Source: Chloroflexota bacterium (GTDB lineage Bacteria; Chloroflexota; Dormibacteria; Dormibacterales; Dormibacteraceae). From it: a DNA stretch of 37,611 nucleotides. Made by a program: the position numbers and the translations under genes. The stretch spans positions 1 through 37,611 of the forward strand of contig VBIU01000035.1 in the NCBI GenBank assembly GCA_005880945.1, read 5' to 3'. Positions within the stretch are counted from its first letter, which is position 1. Every line of letters starts with the position of its first letter. Below the pieces are notes generated by a model. The model did not search any database and was not told the DNA's origin. It worked only from the letters and a program-made list of their open reading frames with translations. This document shows positions 28,537 to 37,096 of this stretch, one piece after another.

Positions 28537-31500
28537 GTCCTCGCGACAGCCACGCCGACTCGGGCATCTGCGCAGATAGACCTGAACGTGCACAGCGTGC
28601 ACGGGCGCTCGGCGTGCTCCGGTCCAAGACCGAAGTCCCCCGCGATGATGCGCGACGTGGCTGCAGCGATACGAGCCTCGACGGCTCGATCGTCCGGCAT
28701 GACCTCGATCACATTGGCGCGGCGGATGTCGAAAAGCATCAGGCGCGGATCCAGCCCGCCCGGCAGCAACCCTCGACGAGCCGCCAGTCCGTACAGCCTC
28801 AGCTGCATCGAGTAAGCCTCGACCAGCCTTGCGTCCAGGGTGGCATTGGTCTTGTAGTCCACGAGGGTCGGGCGGCCGTCGATCTCGCAGACCCTGTCGA
28901 CAAACCCGCGCACCCGAGCATGGCCGAGCCGCAGGTTGAACTCGAGCTCGACACCGAGCGTCTTCGCTTGCGCAAGCGGATGGGCCAGGTAGCGAGAGAG
29001 CATGTCGCGCCCCGCCTCAGGTCCGCGGTAGATGCCGAGCAGGTCGCCGCCGCTTGCATGCCACGCCGCCAGCGCCGCGTGCACAGAGGCGCCCAGCTCG
29101 CTCGAACCCGAGGCCCGGACGAAGCTTGGCAGCAGCTCATCGGGTGGAGCGGGCACGCCCCACACCTGGCTGAAGCGGTATCGCACCGGGCACACCTCGA
29201 AGTCGTGAAGCTGCGAAAAGCTGAGCTCGATGTCCCGGGCGTGAACCTGGGACGTGTCCACGGGGCGCGGGCGAATCTCCTGCCACCGGTCCAGAACCGC
29301 CTCAACGACAGCAGGCCCGGAGGCGCCGGCTGGATCGGCGACCCGCACGACCGGCAGCTCGAGCTGCTCGGCCTCGACTACCGTCGCCGACTCAGGGTGC
29401 GCCAGCGCCCAGCTGAGGATCTCGGCAAAGTGGTCGACCTCGCCGTTGACTCCCAGCTCGACGTCGCGGGCAAACTGCTCTTCCCGGGTGGCGGTTATGT
29501 ACAGCGAATCCTTCGTACGCGTGATGCCGACGTAGACGATGCGCCGTCGCTCGCCCATCGCCAGGGCCACCGCCGGCGCGCCCGGCGACGTCTCCTTGAA
29601 CCGCGGATGCTTGTCGCCCCGCCAGTTCTTCATGACGAATCCCAGCCCGTCCGGATCGAAGAACAGTCGCTCGGTGTCGCGCGGTCGCGGCGGCCGCAGG
29701 TTGACCAGGAACACGACAGGAAACTCGAGCCCTTTGGCCGAATGCACCGTTAGAAGCGAGACCGCGTCGGCGGCGGCCGACTCTTCAGCGGCCTCGCCGA
29801 CCGGGAGCTCCGCATCGATCACCTGGTCGAGGTGGCGAACGAAATCTCCGATGCCCGCCAGCGTGAGGTCGCGCTCGAAACGCGAGGCAAGCTGGAAGAC
29901 CTTGCGCAGGTTGAGCAGCGCCCGAGGGCTGCCATCTCTCTGGGCGCGGAGCTCGGCCCAGCGCAGATACCCGCTTTCCTCGAGGAGCCGGTTGAGAATG
30001 TCGGCGACCGTTAGCGCGTCTCGCAGCCCGCCGAGCCGATCCGTGAGATGCACGAGGCGCACCGCCTGCGCCGCGACCTTTTCATCCATCTCGGGAAAGC
30101 CCTCACGCCCTGACTCCTCGAAACAGTCGCGAAGACGCATGCCGGCACGGCCGAAACGTCGGGCCGCCAGCCGGTACATGCCCCGGTCCGACAGGCGGGC
30201 GATGGGTCCCTGCAGCACCCGGACCAGGGCCCCGTCGTCCATCGGGTTCTCGGTGAGCCGCAGGAGCGCCAGCACATCCTTTATCTCCTGCCTGTCGAAG
30301 AAGCCGGATCCCCCGCTGGTGAGATACGGAATGCCCTGCCGGCGAAGTTCGTCCTCGAACTCGCGCGGGAGCATGCGAATCGAATGCGCCAGGATCGCAA
30401 TGTCGGAGAACGCACGGCCGCCGACGTTCAATCGCCGGATGGTCTCCGCGACCGTTCGCGCTTCGGTTCGGGAGTCGGGCGCCATCAGTACCGTCACCGG
30501 CCTGTCACCAGGTCCGCGTGTGGCGACCAGGTCGGGCTCGGCTGCGAAATCGGGATCCCGGCGGATGAAATCGGTGGCGCAGTCCAGGATCTCCTGATAA
30601 GAGCGGCGATTGTGCGTCAGAGGCAGCCTGCGCCCCGTGAAGCGCGTCCGGATGTTCTCGATTTCCGCATCTCGCCACCCGTAGATGGACTGCTTTGCGT
30701 CTCCCACCGCCGAGACATTGCCGAAGTTTTCGGCGCCCAGCAGACGGATCAGCTCGAGCTGGATTCGGTTTGTGTCCTGGAACTCGTCCACCAGCAGATA
30801 CCGAAAGCGCTCTCGACATCGGCGTCGAAACTCGGGGACGCGCTGGAGCGCATCTATGACTTCCAGGATCAGGTCGTCGAAGTCGCGCAGACCTTCCGCG
30901 CGCAGAGCGTCCTCATACGTTCGATAGACGAGGAAGAGGACTTCGATGGCTTCGAGCTCGGCGTGCGACGGGTCGTTTCCGCCGGCTCCGTTCTCCAGGA
31001 CGGGCGCCTGCAACGCGTGCAGCTCCAGGGCGCGGTCGCGGAACCGGTCTGGCGTTATGCCGCGGCCCTTGAGCTTGAGCAGAAACCGCAGCCCCGAGCG
31101 CAACAGGTCGTCAAGGTCCTCGACCGACAGCGCGGTAAACGAGTCAGGATCGAGCGGCGCCGCCGCGCCGCTGCGGAGCCGCGCGACGAGGCGTTGCTCG
31201 AACAGCCGCTGGCCGGTTTCATCCAGCACCCGCAGCTCGCGAGGAGCTCCGACCAGATACGCGAATTCGTCGAGCAGGCGGGCACATACGCCGTGGAACG
31301 TGCCGATCCATGCGGCGTCGAGGACCTCCGGGCCGAGCTGCGGCCGGCGCTCTGCCAGCTCGTGTGTGATGCGCTGTCGCAGCTCCTCGGCGGCGCGGTC
31401 GTTGAACGTGACGGTGAGGATCCGATCGGGCGTCACCCCCTGCTCGACCAGCCAGCAGAAACGCTCGGTTGCGGTGAACGTCTTGCCCGTGCCGGGGCCG

Positions 31501-31568
31501 GCGGCGATGAGGAAGGCGCCATCGGGCCCGGCATGAGCGGCCGCCTTCTGTTCTGGGCTGAGGGTCAT
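28533..31568 (-). CDS. UvrD-like helicase with C-terminal RecB-type nuclease (AdnA-like)
   Basis: A 1011-residue helicase-nuclease. LSPEQKAAA is the Q motif, AAGPGTGKTFTA Walker A (near residue 25), LLVDEFQDTN motif II, GDAKQSIYGWRDA motif III, LLTVHSAKGLEFPVVFL motif V and VGITRTKDSLYIT motif VI. The last ~200 residues form a PD-(D/E)XK nuclease: RVRGFVDRVCEIDGRPTLVD with DYKT, preceded by EVCPVRYRF and followed by CTLCTFRSIC, four cysteines for an Fe-S cluster. This build, paired with a similar neighbour, matches mycobacterial AdnAB, which resects double-strand breaks. The ATG overlaps the previous stop (ATGA). Length fits an AdnAB subunit. Confidence 0.9.
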   Translation of the reverse strand: MTLSPEQKAAAHAGPDGAFLIAAGPGTGKTFTATERFCWLVEQGVTPDRILTVTFNDRAAEELRQRITHELAERRPQLGPEVLDAAWIGTFHGVCARLLDEFAYLVGAPRELRVLDETGQRLFEQRLVARLRSGAAAPLDPDSFTALSVEDLDDLLRSGLRFLLKLKGRGITPDRFRDRALELHALQAPVLENGAGGNDPSHAELEAIEVLFLVYRTYEDALRAEGLRDFDDLILEVIDALQRVPEFRRRCRERFRYLLVDEFQDTNRIQLELIRLLGAENFGNVSAVGDAKQSIYGWRDAEIENIRTRFTGRRLPLTHNRRSYQEILDCATDFIRRDPDFAAEPDLVATRGPGDRPVTVLMAPDSRTEARTVAETIRRLNVGGRAFSDIAILAHSIRMLPREFEDELRRQGIPYLTSGGSGFFDRQEIKDVLALLRLTENPMDDGALVRVLQGPIARLSDRGMYRLAARRFGRAGMRLRDCFEESGREGFPEMDEKVAAQAVRLVHLTDRLGGLRDALTVADILNRLLEESGYLRWAELRAQRDGSPRALLNLRKVFQLASRFERDLTLAGIGDFVRHLDQVIDAELPVGEAAEESAAADAVSLLTVHSAKGLEFPVVFLVNLRPPRPRDTERLFFDPDGLGFVMKNWRGDKHPRFKETSPGAPAVALAMGERRRIVYVGITRTKDSLYITATREEQFARDVELGVNGEVDHFAEILSWALAHPESATVVEAEQLELPVVRVADPAGASGPAVVEAVLDRWQEIRPRPVDTSQVHARDIELSFSQLHDFEVCPVRYRFSQVWGVPAPPDELLPSFVRASGSSELGASVHAALAAWHASGGDLLGIYRGPEAGRDMLSRYLAHPLAQAKTLGVELEFNLRLGHARVRGFVDRVCEIDGRPTLVDYKTNATLDARLVEAYSMQLRLYGLAARRGLLPGGLDPRLMLFDIRRANVIEVMPDDRAVEARIAAATSRIIAGDFGLGPEHAERPCTLCTFRSICADARVGVAVART

Positions 31569-34500
31569 TCCGGTGGGGCGCCTCCGTACGGGCAGATGGC
31601 TGCGTGCGGACAGCTCCCGAAGCGCGTCACGCAGGTGCCCGGGAGCTCGCGCGGCCCCGGTTCGAAGTGGCCGCCCTTGATTCCGGCGACCGCCTGCATG
31701 ACGACGGCGCGGCTGCGCTCGAGGTCCTCGTTCGTCAGCACCTTCTCGCGGTACTCCTTGAGCCCGGCCGTCCGGCCGACGCTGAAGATGTCCTGCCGCA
31801 TGTCCCTCCAGACCCAGTCCTTCGGGTACCACAGCGAGAGAAAGCGCGGCTGAAAACCGAGAGGCTTGCCGTCGTCATCGACGCCGAATCTGCACGCGAG
31901 GTAGTACAGCGCCAGCTGAACGTCCGACATCTCAGGCCCGAAGTACGCTTCGTACGCGTACTTCATCGGCTTGCCCGAGCCGGTCTTGTAGTCGACGACC
32001 TCCACCTCGCCGTCGCCGACGTCGTTGACCCTGTCGATCTTGCCGACGATCTCGACGCCGTCCAGCTGGAGGTGAAATCGCCGCTCCACGTCGAGAGTTC
32101 GCAAGCGGCGGATCAGCTGCAGCCCGGTGACGAATCGGATGTAGTTGCCGAGGACCGTACGCACCTGGAGCTCCTCGCGCTTGCGGTCCAGCACGCCCTC
32201 CATGTGCGACAGATACGGTTCGAGGTGGGTCAGCAATGAGGCCTCGAGCCACTCGCGCTGCTGCTCCGGCGCAAGCGGTCGCCAATCCGGCTCGTGGACG
32301 TGGAAGTCCTCGAGAACCTTGTGGAGAAATCCACCGCGCTCCATGGCCACCGATCGCGGCTCCTCGACCAGCCCCGGGTGGTGGTTGTACCAGTAAAGGC
32401 GAGGACACTTCAGGTAATCGTTCAGCGTGGTCGGGCTGAAGTGCCCGATCTCGACAGCCTCGGGGTTGCGATCGCCACCGTACGGTTCGTAGGGCTCACC
32501 CGAATCGCGATCGGTGAGGAAGGCGAGGTCGAGGCCAAGCGCGACCACCCTGCCGGAGCTGCCGTTAGCCAGCCCGTCTCGGTGGGCCGCAATCAAGACC
32601 TCTGCCTCGCGGGCGAGCAGGACGTCCCTGGGCAGCAGCCGACCGGAGGCCCGAGTCAGCTCTCGAGATTCGGCCTCGGGCGCCGCCAAGCCGAGAAACA
32701 CCGAAGGGCCGGCCTGGCGCAGATACGAGTCGGCGTAGGTGATATAGGCGCGACGCTTCGCTCGGGTCATCGCCACGAACGCGAGGCGTGCCTCCTCCGC
32801 GAGGTGGCCGTCGGGGTCCGAGGGCCACGACGGCATGAAGCCGACCTTGAAGCGCTCCAGCCAGGCGCGGTCGTCCGCTTCGAGCAGCGGATGCGGGCGG
32901 GCGGCCACCGGGAAGAGGCCGTGGGCGAAGCCTGAGCAGAAAACGACCTCGAACTCGAGGCCCTTCGCCTGGTGGACTGTCAGCACCTGAACCGACCCTG
33001 GGCCCTGCGCACGCTCCCGCCTGGACGCGGCCGCCTCCGTATCGTCAGCCGCGGCGCTGAGCAGAGCGTCGAGCGAGCCGGAGATGTCGCTCAGCAGGGG
33101 GAGCACGCCATGCAGCCGCTCATGCACTGTCTCGATTCGCTCGAGCCCGTCCATCGCGGCGCGCAGGTCGTCAATCGCCTCGGCGCGCTGGTCTGCATCC
33201 AGGTCTAGATCAAGAAGGCGGCGCATGGCGCCGTCCTCGATGAGGACCGAGTATGCGAGAGCGGCCAGCGGCAACCGCGAAGCCCGGCCGAGCAGGCGGT
33301 ATCGGGCGACCATCGCGGCGTGAAGGCTGTCGAGCTCGCCCGGTGCGAGGTGCTCGAGGTAGTCGGGCACGGAGCCGGTTTCGACTGGCGCCTCACCTCC
33401 CCACGGCAGCGGGTAGCGCTGGGGATCTCTTGCGGCCAGGACGTACATCAGGCGCCGCACGACGCGTGTGAGGGGCCGGCTCTCCTCTCGGGCGTGCGCC
33501 CGAAGCCGGCTCAGTGTTCGGGCGCCAACGCCGCCGAGGCTGGATGAGAGAGCGCCTTCGAACGCGCCCGGGTCGTCGGGCTTGCGAAGGGACTCCAGGT
33601 AGCCGACCAGGAATCGAACCACCTCATTGCGGGAGATGGCGCCCGATCCGCGCACCTCATAAGGAAGGCCAAGCGCCCGCAGCGCTTCTTCGAATGGCCC
33701 GCCAAGCACAGTCGTGCTGCGCACCACGATGGCGAAGTCGCTGAGCCGAAGCTCTGGCGATTCGGCGCGCATCCGCTTGATCTCTCGAGCGCAGAAGAAC
33801 GCCTCGTCTACTGCGTCCCCTTCGCGAGCGACCACGACAGCCGGTCGCGGCCGCGACGCGCCGACTGCCCTGGTGCGCCGTGGTTGGCGGCCTGGTTGTG
33901 TCGCCGAGAGCAGGCGCTCACCCGCGTCGAGCGCTTCCTGCGAGCACCGGTGGCATTCCTCGAGCCACTGCGTCGCGCCGCCGTAGACGGCTGAGAAATC
34001 GTCGCTGAGAAGCCGCGGAACCGTGCCTCGGAATCCGTAGATGGACTGATCCGGATCGCCGACCACGACCAGTCGAGGGTGCGCCTCTGGCGGCGCCAGG
34101 AGCTGCAGGAGCTCGAACTGGGCTGGGTCTACGTCCTGGAACTCATCGACCAGGATCAACCTGAAATGCGCGCGCAGGCGCTCGCGCAAGGCGAGGTTCG
34201 ATTGCAGGAGCTCGATTGCGCCGACGATCAAATCCCGGAAGTCGACCATGCGACCACGCTGCATTCGTTCCTGGTATGCCTGGTAGGCGGCGGCAAGAAC
34301 GCGCAGGCGGTCCCCGGCGCTGGCCTCGGCGGCGAGCAGAAGCGCCGAGGGGTGTACGAGGTTCTGCTTCATCAGCGCGACGAACGTCAGCAGGTCGTGG
34401 GCGAAGGCCTCTGAACGCCGCACGCCGGCGAGGCCCCCGAGTAAGTCGGATTCCATTTCCGACAGCACACCGCGCATCACTATCGACTCCTGGAAGGCGT

Positions 34501-34792
34501 CGATAAGAAGGCGCTCCGGGTCAGGCGAATGCTCGCGAAGCAGGCGTGAGCAGAAGCTGTGGAACGTGGATATCCAAGCCTCCCCATAGTCATCCTGCAG
34601 GCGTTCGTCGATGCGCCGGGCAAGCTCGGCGGCGGCGCCGGTCGAGAACGTGAGCACCAGGATCCGGCCCCGGCCGGCGACGCCCTCGCGGACGGCCTGC
34701 TCGTAGAGGTCGACCAGGGCGTGCGTCTTCCCGGTGCCCGGTCCGGCAAGGACGCGGAGCGGGCCGTCGATGTCGTGGATGTTCAGTGGCAA
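31565..34792 (-). CDS. UvrD-like helicase with C-terminal RecB-type nuclease (AdnB-like)
   Basis: A 1075-residue partner of the next gene. LAGPGTGKTHALV is Walker A (near residue 16), LILVDEFQDVDP motif II, VVGDPDQSIYGFRGT motif III, VLTVHQAKGLEFEVVF motif V and VAMTRAKRRAYITYA motif VI. The C-terminal nuclease has GKIDRVNDVGDGEVEVVDYK with Fe-S-type cysteines at KCPRLYWY and in the last 25 residues (three more). Both subunits therefore keep motor and nuclease sites, unlike AddAB. The TTG start has AAAGGGGA before it. The usual Q motif is missing from the N-terminus; upstream codons in the same frame contain PDQRG but offer no normal start codon, so the true start may be further upstream. CATAAT (34824-34829) is a possible -10. 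Confidence 0.9.
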   Translation of the reverse strand: MPLNIHDIDGPLRVLAGPGTGKTHALVDLYEQAVREGVAGRGRILVLTFSTGAAAELARRIDERLQDDYGEAWISTFHSFCSRLLREHSPDPERLLIDAFQESIVMRGVLSEMESDLLGGLAGVRRSEAFAHDLLTFVALMKQNLVHPSALLLAAEASAGDRLRVLAAAYQAYQERMQRGRMVDFRDLIVGAIELLQSNLALRERLRAHFRLILVDEFQDVDPAQFELLQLLAPPEAHPRLVVVGDPDQSIYGFRGTVPRLLSDDFSAVYGGATQWLEECHRCSQEALDAGERLLSATQPGRQPRRTRAVGASRPRPAVVVAREGDAVDEAFFCAREIKRMRAESPELRLSDFAIVVRSTTVLGGPFEEALRALGLPYEVRGSGAISRNEVVRFLVGYLESLRKPDDPGAFEGALSSSLGGVGARTLSRLRAHAREESRPLTRVVRRLMYVLAARDPQRYPLPWGGEAPVETGSVPDYLEHLAPGELDSLHAAMVARYRLLGRASRLPLAALAYSVLIEDGAMRRLLDLDLDADQRAEAIDDLRAAMDGLERIETVHERLHGVLPLLSDISGSLDALLSAAADDTEAAASRRERAQGPGSVQVLTVHQAKGLEFEVVFCSGFAHGLFPVAARPHPLLEADDRAWLERFKVGFMPSWPSDPDGHLAEEARLAFVAMTRAKRRAYITYADSYLRQAGPSVFLGLAAPEAESRELTRASGRLLPRDVLLAREAEVLIAAHRDGLANGSSGRVVALGLDLAFLTDRDSGEPYEPYGGDRNPEAVEIGHFSPTTLNDYLKCPRLYWYNHHPGLVEEPRSVAMERGGFLHKVLEDFHVHEPDWRPLAPEQQREWLEASLLTHLEPYLSHMEGVLDRKREELQVRTVLGNYIRFVTGLQLIRRLRTLDVERRFHLQLDGVEIVGKIDRVNDVGDGEVEVVDYKTGSGKPMKYAYEAYFGPEMSDVQLALYYLACRFGVDDDGKPLGFQPRFLSLWYPKDWVWRDMRQDIFSVGRTAGLKEYREKVLTNEDLERSRAVVMQAVAGIKGGHFEPGPRELPGTCVTRFGSCPHAAICPYGGAPPE

Positions 34793-34897
34793 GTTTCCCC
34801 TTTGGTCAGGGGCGGGCGTTCTGATTATGCCGGGGGGCCTGTTCCGAGGTCAGCCCCGCGTGTAAAGGGTGTTCCAAGAAAACGCCCCTCTCCCCGA

Positions 34898-34921
34898 CCC
34901 TCTCCCCCCGGGGGGAGAGGG
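34898..34921. repeat. 24-bp perfect palindrome (CCCTCTCC type) 3' of the aldo-keto reductase gene
   Basis: Twelve bases CCCTCTCCCCCC are followed directly by their reverse complement, beginning 6 bp after the reductase stop. A partial CCCCTCTCCCC copy stands just before (34885-34895). It may end transcription or be a dispersed palindrome; there is no T-run. Confidence 0.7.
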
Positions 34922-34926
34922 GGATG

Positions 34927-35940
34927 TCAGCGCGCGGGCGAGGCAGACTCAGATTTAAGGGCCCTTTCGATCTCCTCCAGCTCGTCCGCCGAGAGCTCCC
35001 GATTCGACAGCATGGCGACGTTCTCGTCGAGCTGAGTCACGCTGCTCACGCCGATGATGGCGGAGGTCACCCGCGGGTCTCGCAGGGTCCAGGCCAGCGC
35101 CATCTGCGCAAGGGATTGCCCGCGCCGGTCCGCGATAGCGCGCAGCGCGCGAACCTTGGTCAGCGTGTCTTGTGTGATCTGCTCGGCCGACAGGTAGCGC
35201 GAATGGGTTGCCCGCGATCCGTCTGGAACTCCGGTCAGATACTTGCCGGAAAGGACGCCCTGCGCCAGCGGCGAGAAGACGATGCAGCCGGCCCCTTCAG
35301 CCTCGAGAACAGCGAGCAACCCGTCGTCCTCGATCCACCGATTGAGCATGTTGTACTGCGGCTGGTGGATGAGAAGTGGCGTGCCAAGTCCACGAAGGAT
35401 GGCAGCCGCCTTCTTGGTTTGGGCGCTCGAGTAAGCGGAGATGCCCGCGTACAGCGCCTTGCCGTGGCGCACCGCGGTGTCGAGAGCGCCCATCGTCTCT
35501 TCCAGAGGCGTGTCCGGGTCGAAGCGATGCGAGTAGAAGATGTCGACGTAGTCGAGGCCCATCCGCCGAAGGCTCTGGTCAAGGCTGGCGAGCAGGTATT
35601 TTCGCGAGCCGAGGTCGCCATACGGTCCGGGCCACATGTCCCAGCCGGCCTTTGTCGAGATCACGAGCTCATCTCGAAATGGGGCCAGGTCGCTTGCCAT
35701 GAGCCTGCCGAAGGTCTCCTCGGCCGCGCCATAGGGCGGGCCGTAGTTATTGGCCAGGTCGATATGCGTGATGCCCAGGTCGAAAGCGCGGCGGACGATC
35801 GCCCGACTGGTTTCGATCGGCCGTGTGTCGCCGAAGTTCTGCCACATGCCCAGCGAGAGCTCGGGAAGCTTCAACCCGCTGCGGCCGCTGCGCCGGTAGC
35901 TGATGGCGGAATAGCGGGCGGAGTCGGGCACGAAGGTCAT
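34927..35940 (-). CDS. gpr: Aldo-keto reductase, Gpr/YghZ type
   Basis: A 337-residue NADPH-dependent reductase of the E. coli YghZ group (L-glyceraldehyde 3-phosphate and methylglyoxal reduction). Family segments: RRSGRSGLKLPELSLGMW, FDLGITHIDLANNYGPPYG (catalytic Asp and Tyr), ISTKAGWDMWPGPYG (catalytic Lys), RMGLDYVDIFYSHRFDPDTP (His), HQPQYNMLNRW and FSPLAQGVLSGKYLTGVP. Close likeness over the whole length makes the group clear. The ATG overlaps the stop of the GT87-like gene (ATGA), so they form an operon. Confidence 0.92.
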   Translation of the reverse strand: MTFVPDSARYSAISYRRSGRSGLKLPELSLGMWQNFGDTRPIETSRAIVRRAFDLGITHIDLANNYGPPYGAAEETFGRLMASDLAPFRDELVISTKAGWDMWPGPYGDLGSRKYLLASLDQSLRRMGLDYVDIFYSHRFDPDTPLEETMGALDTAVRHGKALYAGISAYSSAQTKKAAAILRGLGTPLLIHQPQYNMLNRWIEDDGLLAVLEAEGAGCIVFSPLAQGVLSGKYLTGVPDGSRATHSRYLSAEQITQDTLTKVRALRAIADRRGQSLAQMALAWTLRDPRVTSAIIGVSSVTQLDENVAMLSNRELSADELEEIERALKSESASPAR

Positions 35941-37061
35941 GAGGCGCTGACCACTTTATCGCGGGGCCGGACGCGGCCAACCTGCCAAGCCACCGCCACC
36001 ATCCCGGCGAGGAATACGAGCTCCAACAGCGGCCACTGGTCGAGGTTTGGCTGCAAGCCGCTCAGCACTGCATAAGGGGTGGCCAGCAGCCAGCCGGCGG
36101 CGAGCGGCACGCGCCAGACCGGTGCCGGGCATTCCTCCCAAACGATCAAGGCGGCGACCGTGAGCAGGCAGAAATCAGATGCGTGCAGGTACGGAACCGC
36201 CAGGAGCGAGCCGAGGATGCCGACCACCAGGACCAGCCCTGGCGAGTGGCGAAGCCTGTAGGCAGCGGCGAGGACTGTGACGATGATGACGGCGCGGAGC
36301 GCAATGGCCACCAGACCCCGAACTCCTAGAGCGCGCTCCAACGTCAGGGAGTCAGCCCCGGACGGCAGCGGCCCGGTGAGCTGGCTCACATATGCGGACA
36401 CGCCGTCACCGCCCAGGCTCACGAAAGCGATCACTCCGATGATCGCGCCCACCAATGTCACCGTCGCGAAGGTCTTGAATCGCCCAGCCGCCATCAAGGC
36501 GAAAGGGACGAGGAAGGCGGTGTTCGGCTTGAGCACCAACAAAGAGAGCGCCAGGCCCGCCGCCACGTTGCGCCGCTCACGAAGAAGGCGCCACGCGACA
36601 GCGACACCGGCCGCCACCAACGGCACGACCTGTCCAACGTGAACGGCTTCGAACACCCACCACGGAACCACAGTCGCGGCGACCAGGATCCAGCGGGCCG
36701 GGCCCCGGCTGATGGCTGACCAGGCCACCGCCCCGGCAAACGCCACCAGCGTGAGGGCGGCCCAGATGTAGAACGAGGCCTGGTATGGCAGCGGATTGAA
36801 TGCCGCCGCCAGCCACGCGACCGTGGGCGGGCTGAGGTACGGCTGGGCGACCTCCCCCGGATCCAGCACCTTCTGGACCACGGCGACGCGGGCCTGGTCG
36901 TAGATGTGAGACCAGCCCTGCTCCAGCCCTACCCGCGCGGCAGCTTCGTATGTGTGAAAGTCGATGCCCAACGGCTCCGGGCGGTACGCGTAGTCCAGTA
37001 CGAGTGCGACGCCGATGGCCAGCAGGACGAGCGGCAACATGAGGCGCCGTGCGAGGCTCAC
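35937..37061 (-). CDS. GT87-family (DUF2029) polyprenyl-phosphate-mannose-type glycosyltransferase
   Basis: A 374-residue membrane protein with about ten hydrophobic segments. The first extracytoplasmic loop has the acidic IDFHTYEAAARVGLEQG, with the Asp expected for GT-C catalysis, then the YLSPPTVAWLAAAFNPLPY segment usual in GT87. GQVVPLVAAGVAVAWRLL and LALSLLVLKPNTAFLVP are the other family stretches. Such enzymes add mannose or arabinose from lipid carriers to envelope glycans outside the membrane. The GTG start lies 6 bases after TAACGT. It faces another GT-C gene across a 35-bp divergent region, which suggests a joint envelope-sugar role. Confidence 0.82.
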   Translation of the reverse strand: MSLARRLMLPLVLLAIGVALVLDYAYRPEPLGIDFHTYEAAARVGLEQGWSHIYDQARVAVVQKVLDPGEVAQPYLSPPTVAWLAAAFNPLPYQASFYIWAALTLVAFAGAVAWSAISRGPARWILVAATVVPWWVFEAVHVGQVVPLVAAGVAVAWRLLRERRNVAAGLALSLLVLKPNTAFLVPFALMAAGRFKTFATVTLVGAIIGVIAFVSLGGDGVSAYVSQLTGPLPSGADSLTLERALGVRGLVAIALRAVIIVTVLAAAYRLRHSPGLVLVVGILGSLLAVPYLHASDFCLLTVAALIVWEECPAPVWRVPLAAGWLLATPYAVLSGLQPNLDQWPLLELVFLAGMVAVAWQVGRVRPRDKVVSAS

Positions 37062-37067
37062 TGCTTG

Positions 37068-37073
37068 ACGTTA
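37068..37073 (-). promoter_or_regulatory. -10 element of the GT87-reductase operon, leaderless
   Basis: TAACGT on the minus strand ends 6 bases before the GTG at 37061. Confidence 0.45.
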
Positions 37074-37082
37074 CAGCGCGCA

Positions 37083-37088
37083 TATAGT
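37083..37088 (+). promoter_or_regulatory. -10 element of the GT39-type gene
   Basis: TATAGT ends 8 bases before the ATG at 37097, so the leader would be at most 1-2 nt. Confidence 0.45.
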
Positions 37089-37096
37089 CGGACGCC

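Noticed and set aside
30384-31853. Plus-strand open frame of 489 codons opposite the helicase-nuclease genes
   Set aside because: Antisense shadow; the minus strand carries all seven helicase motifs.
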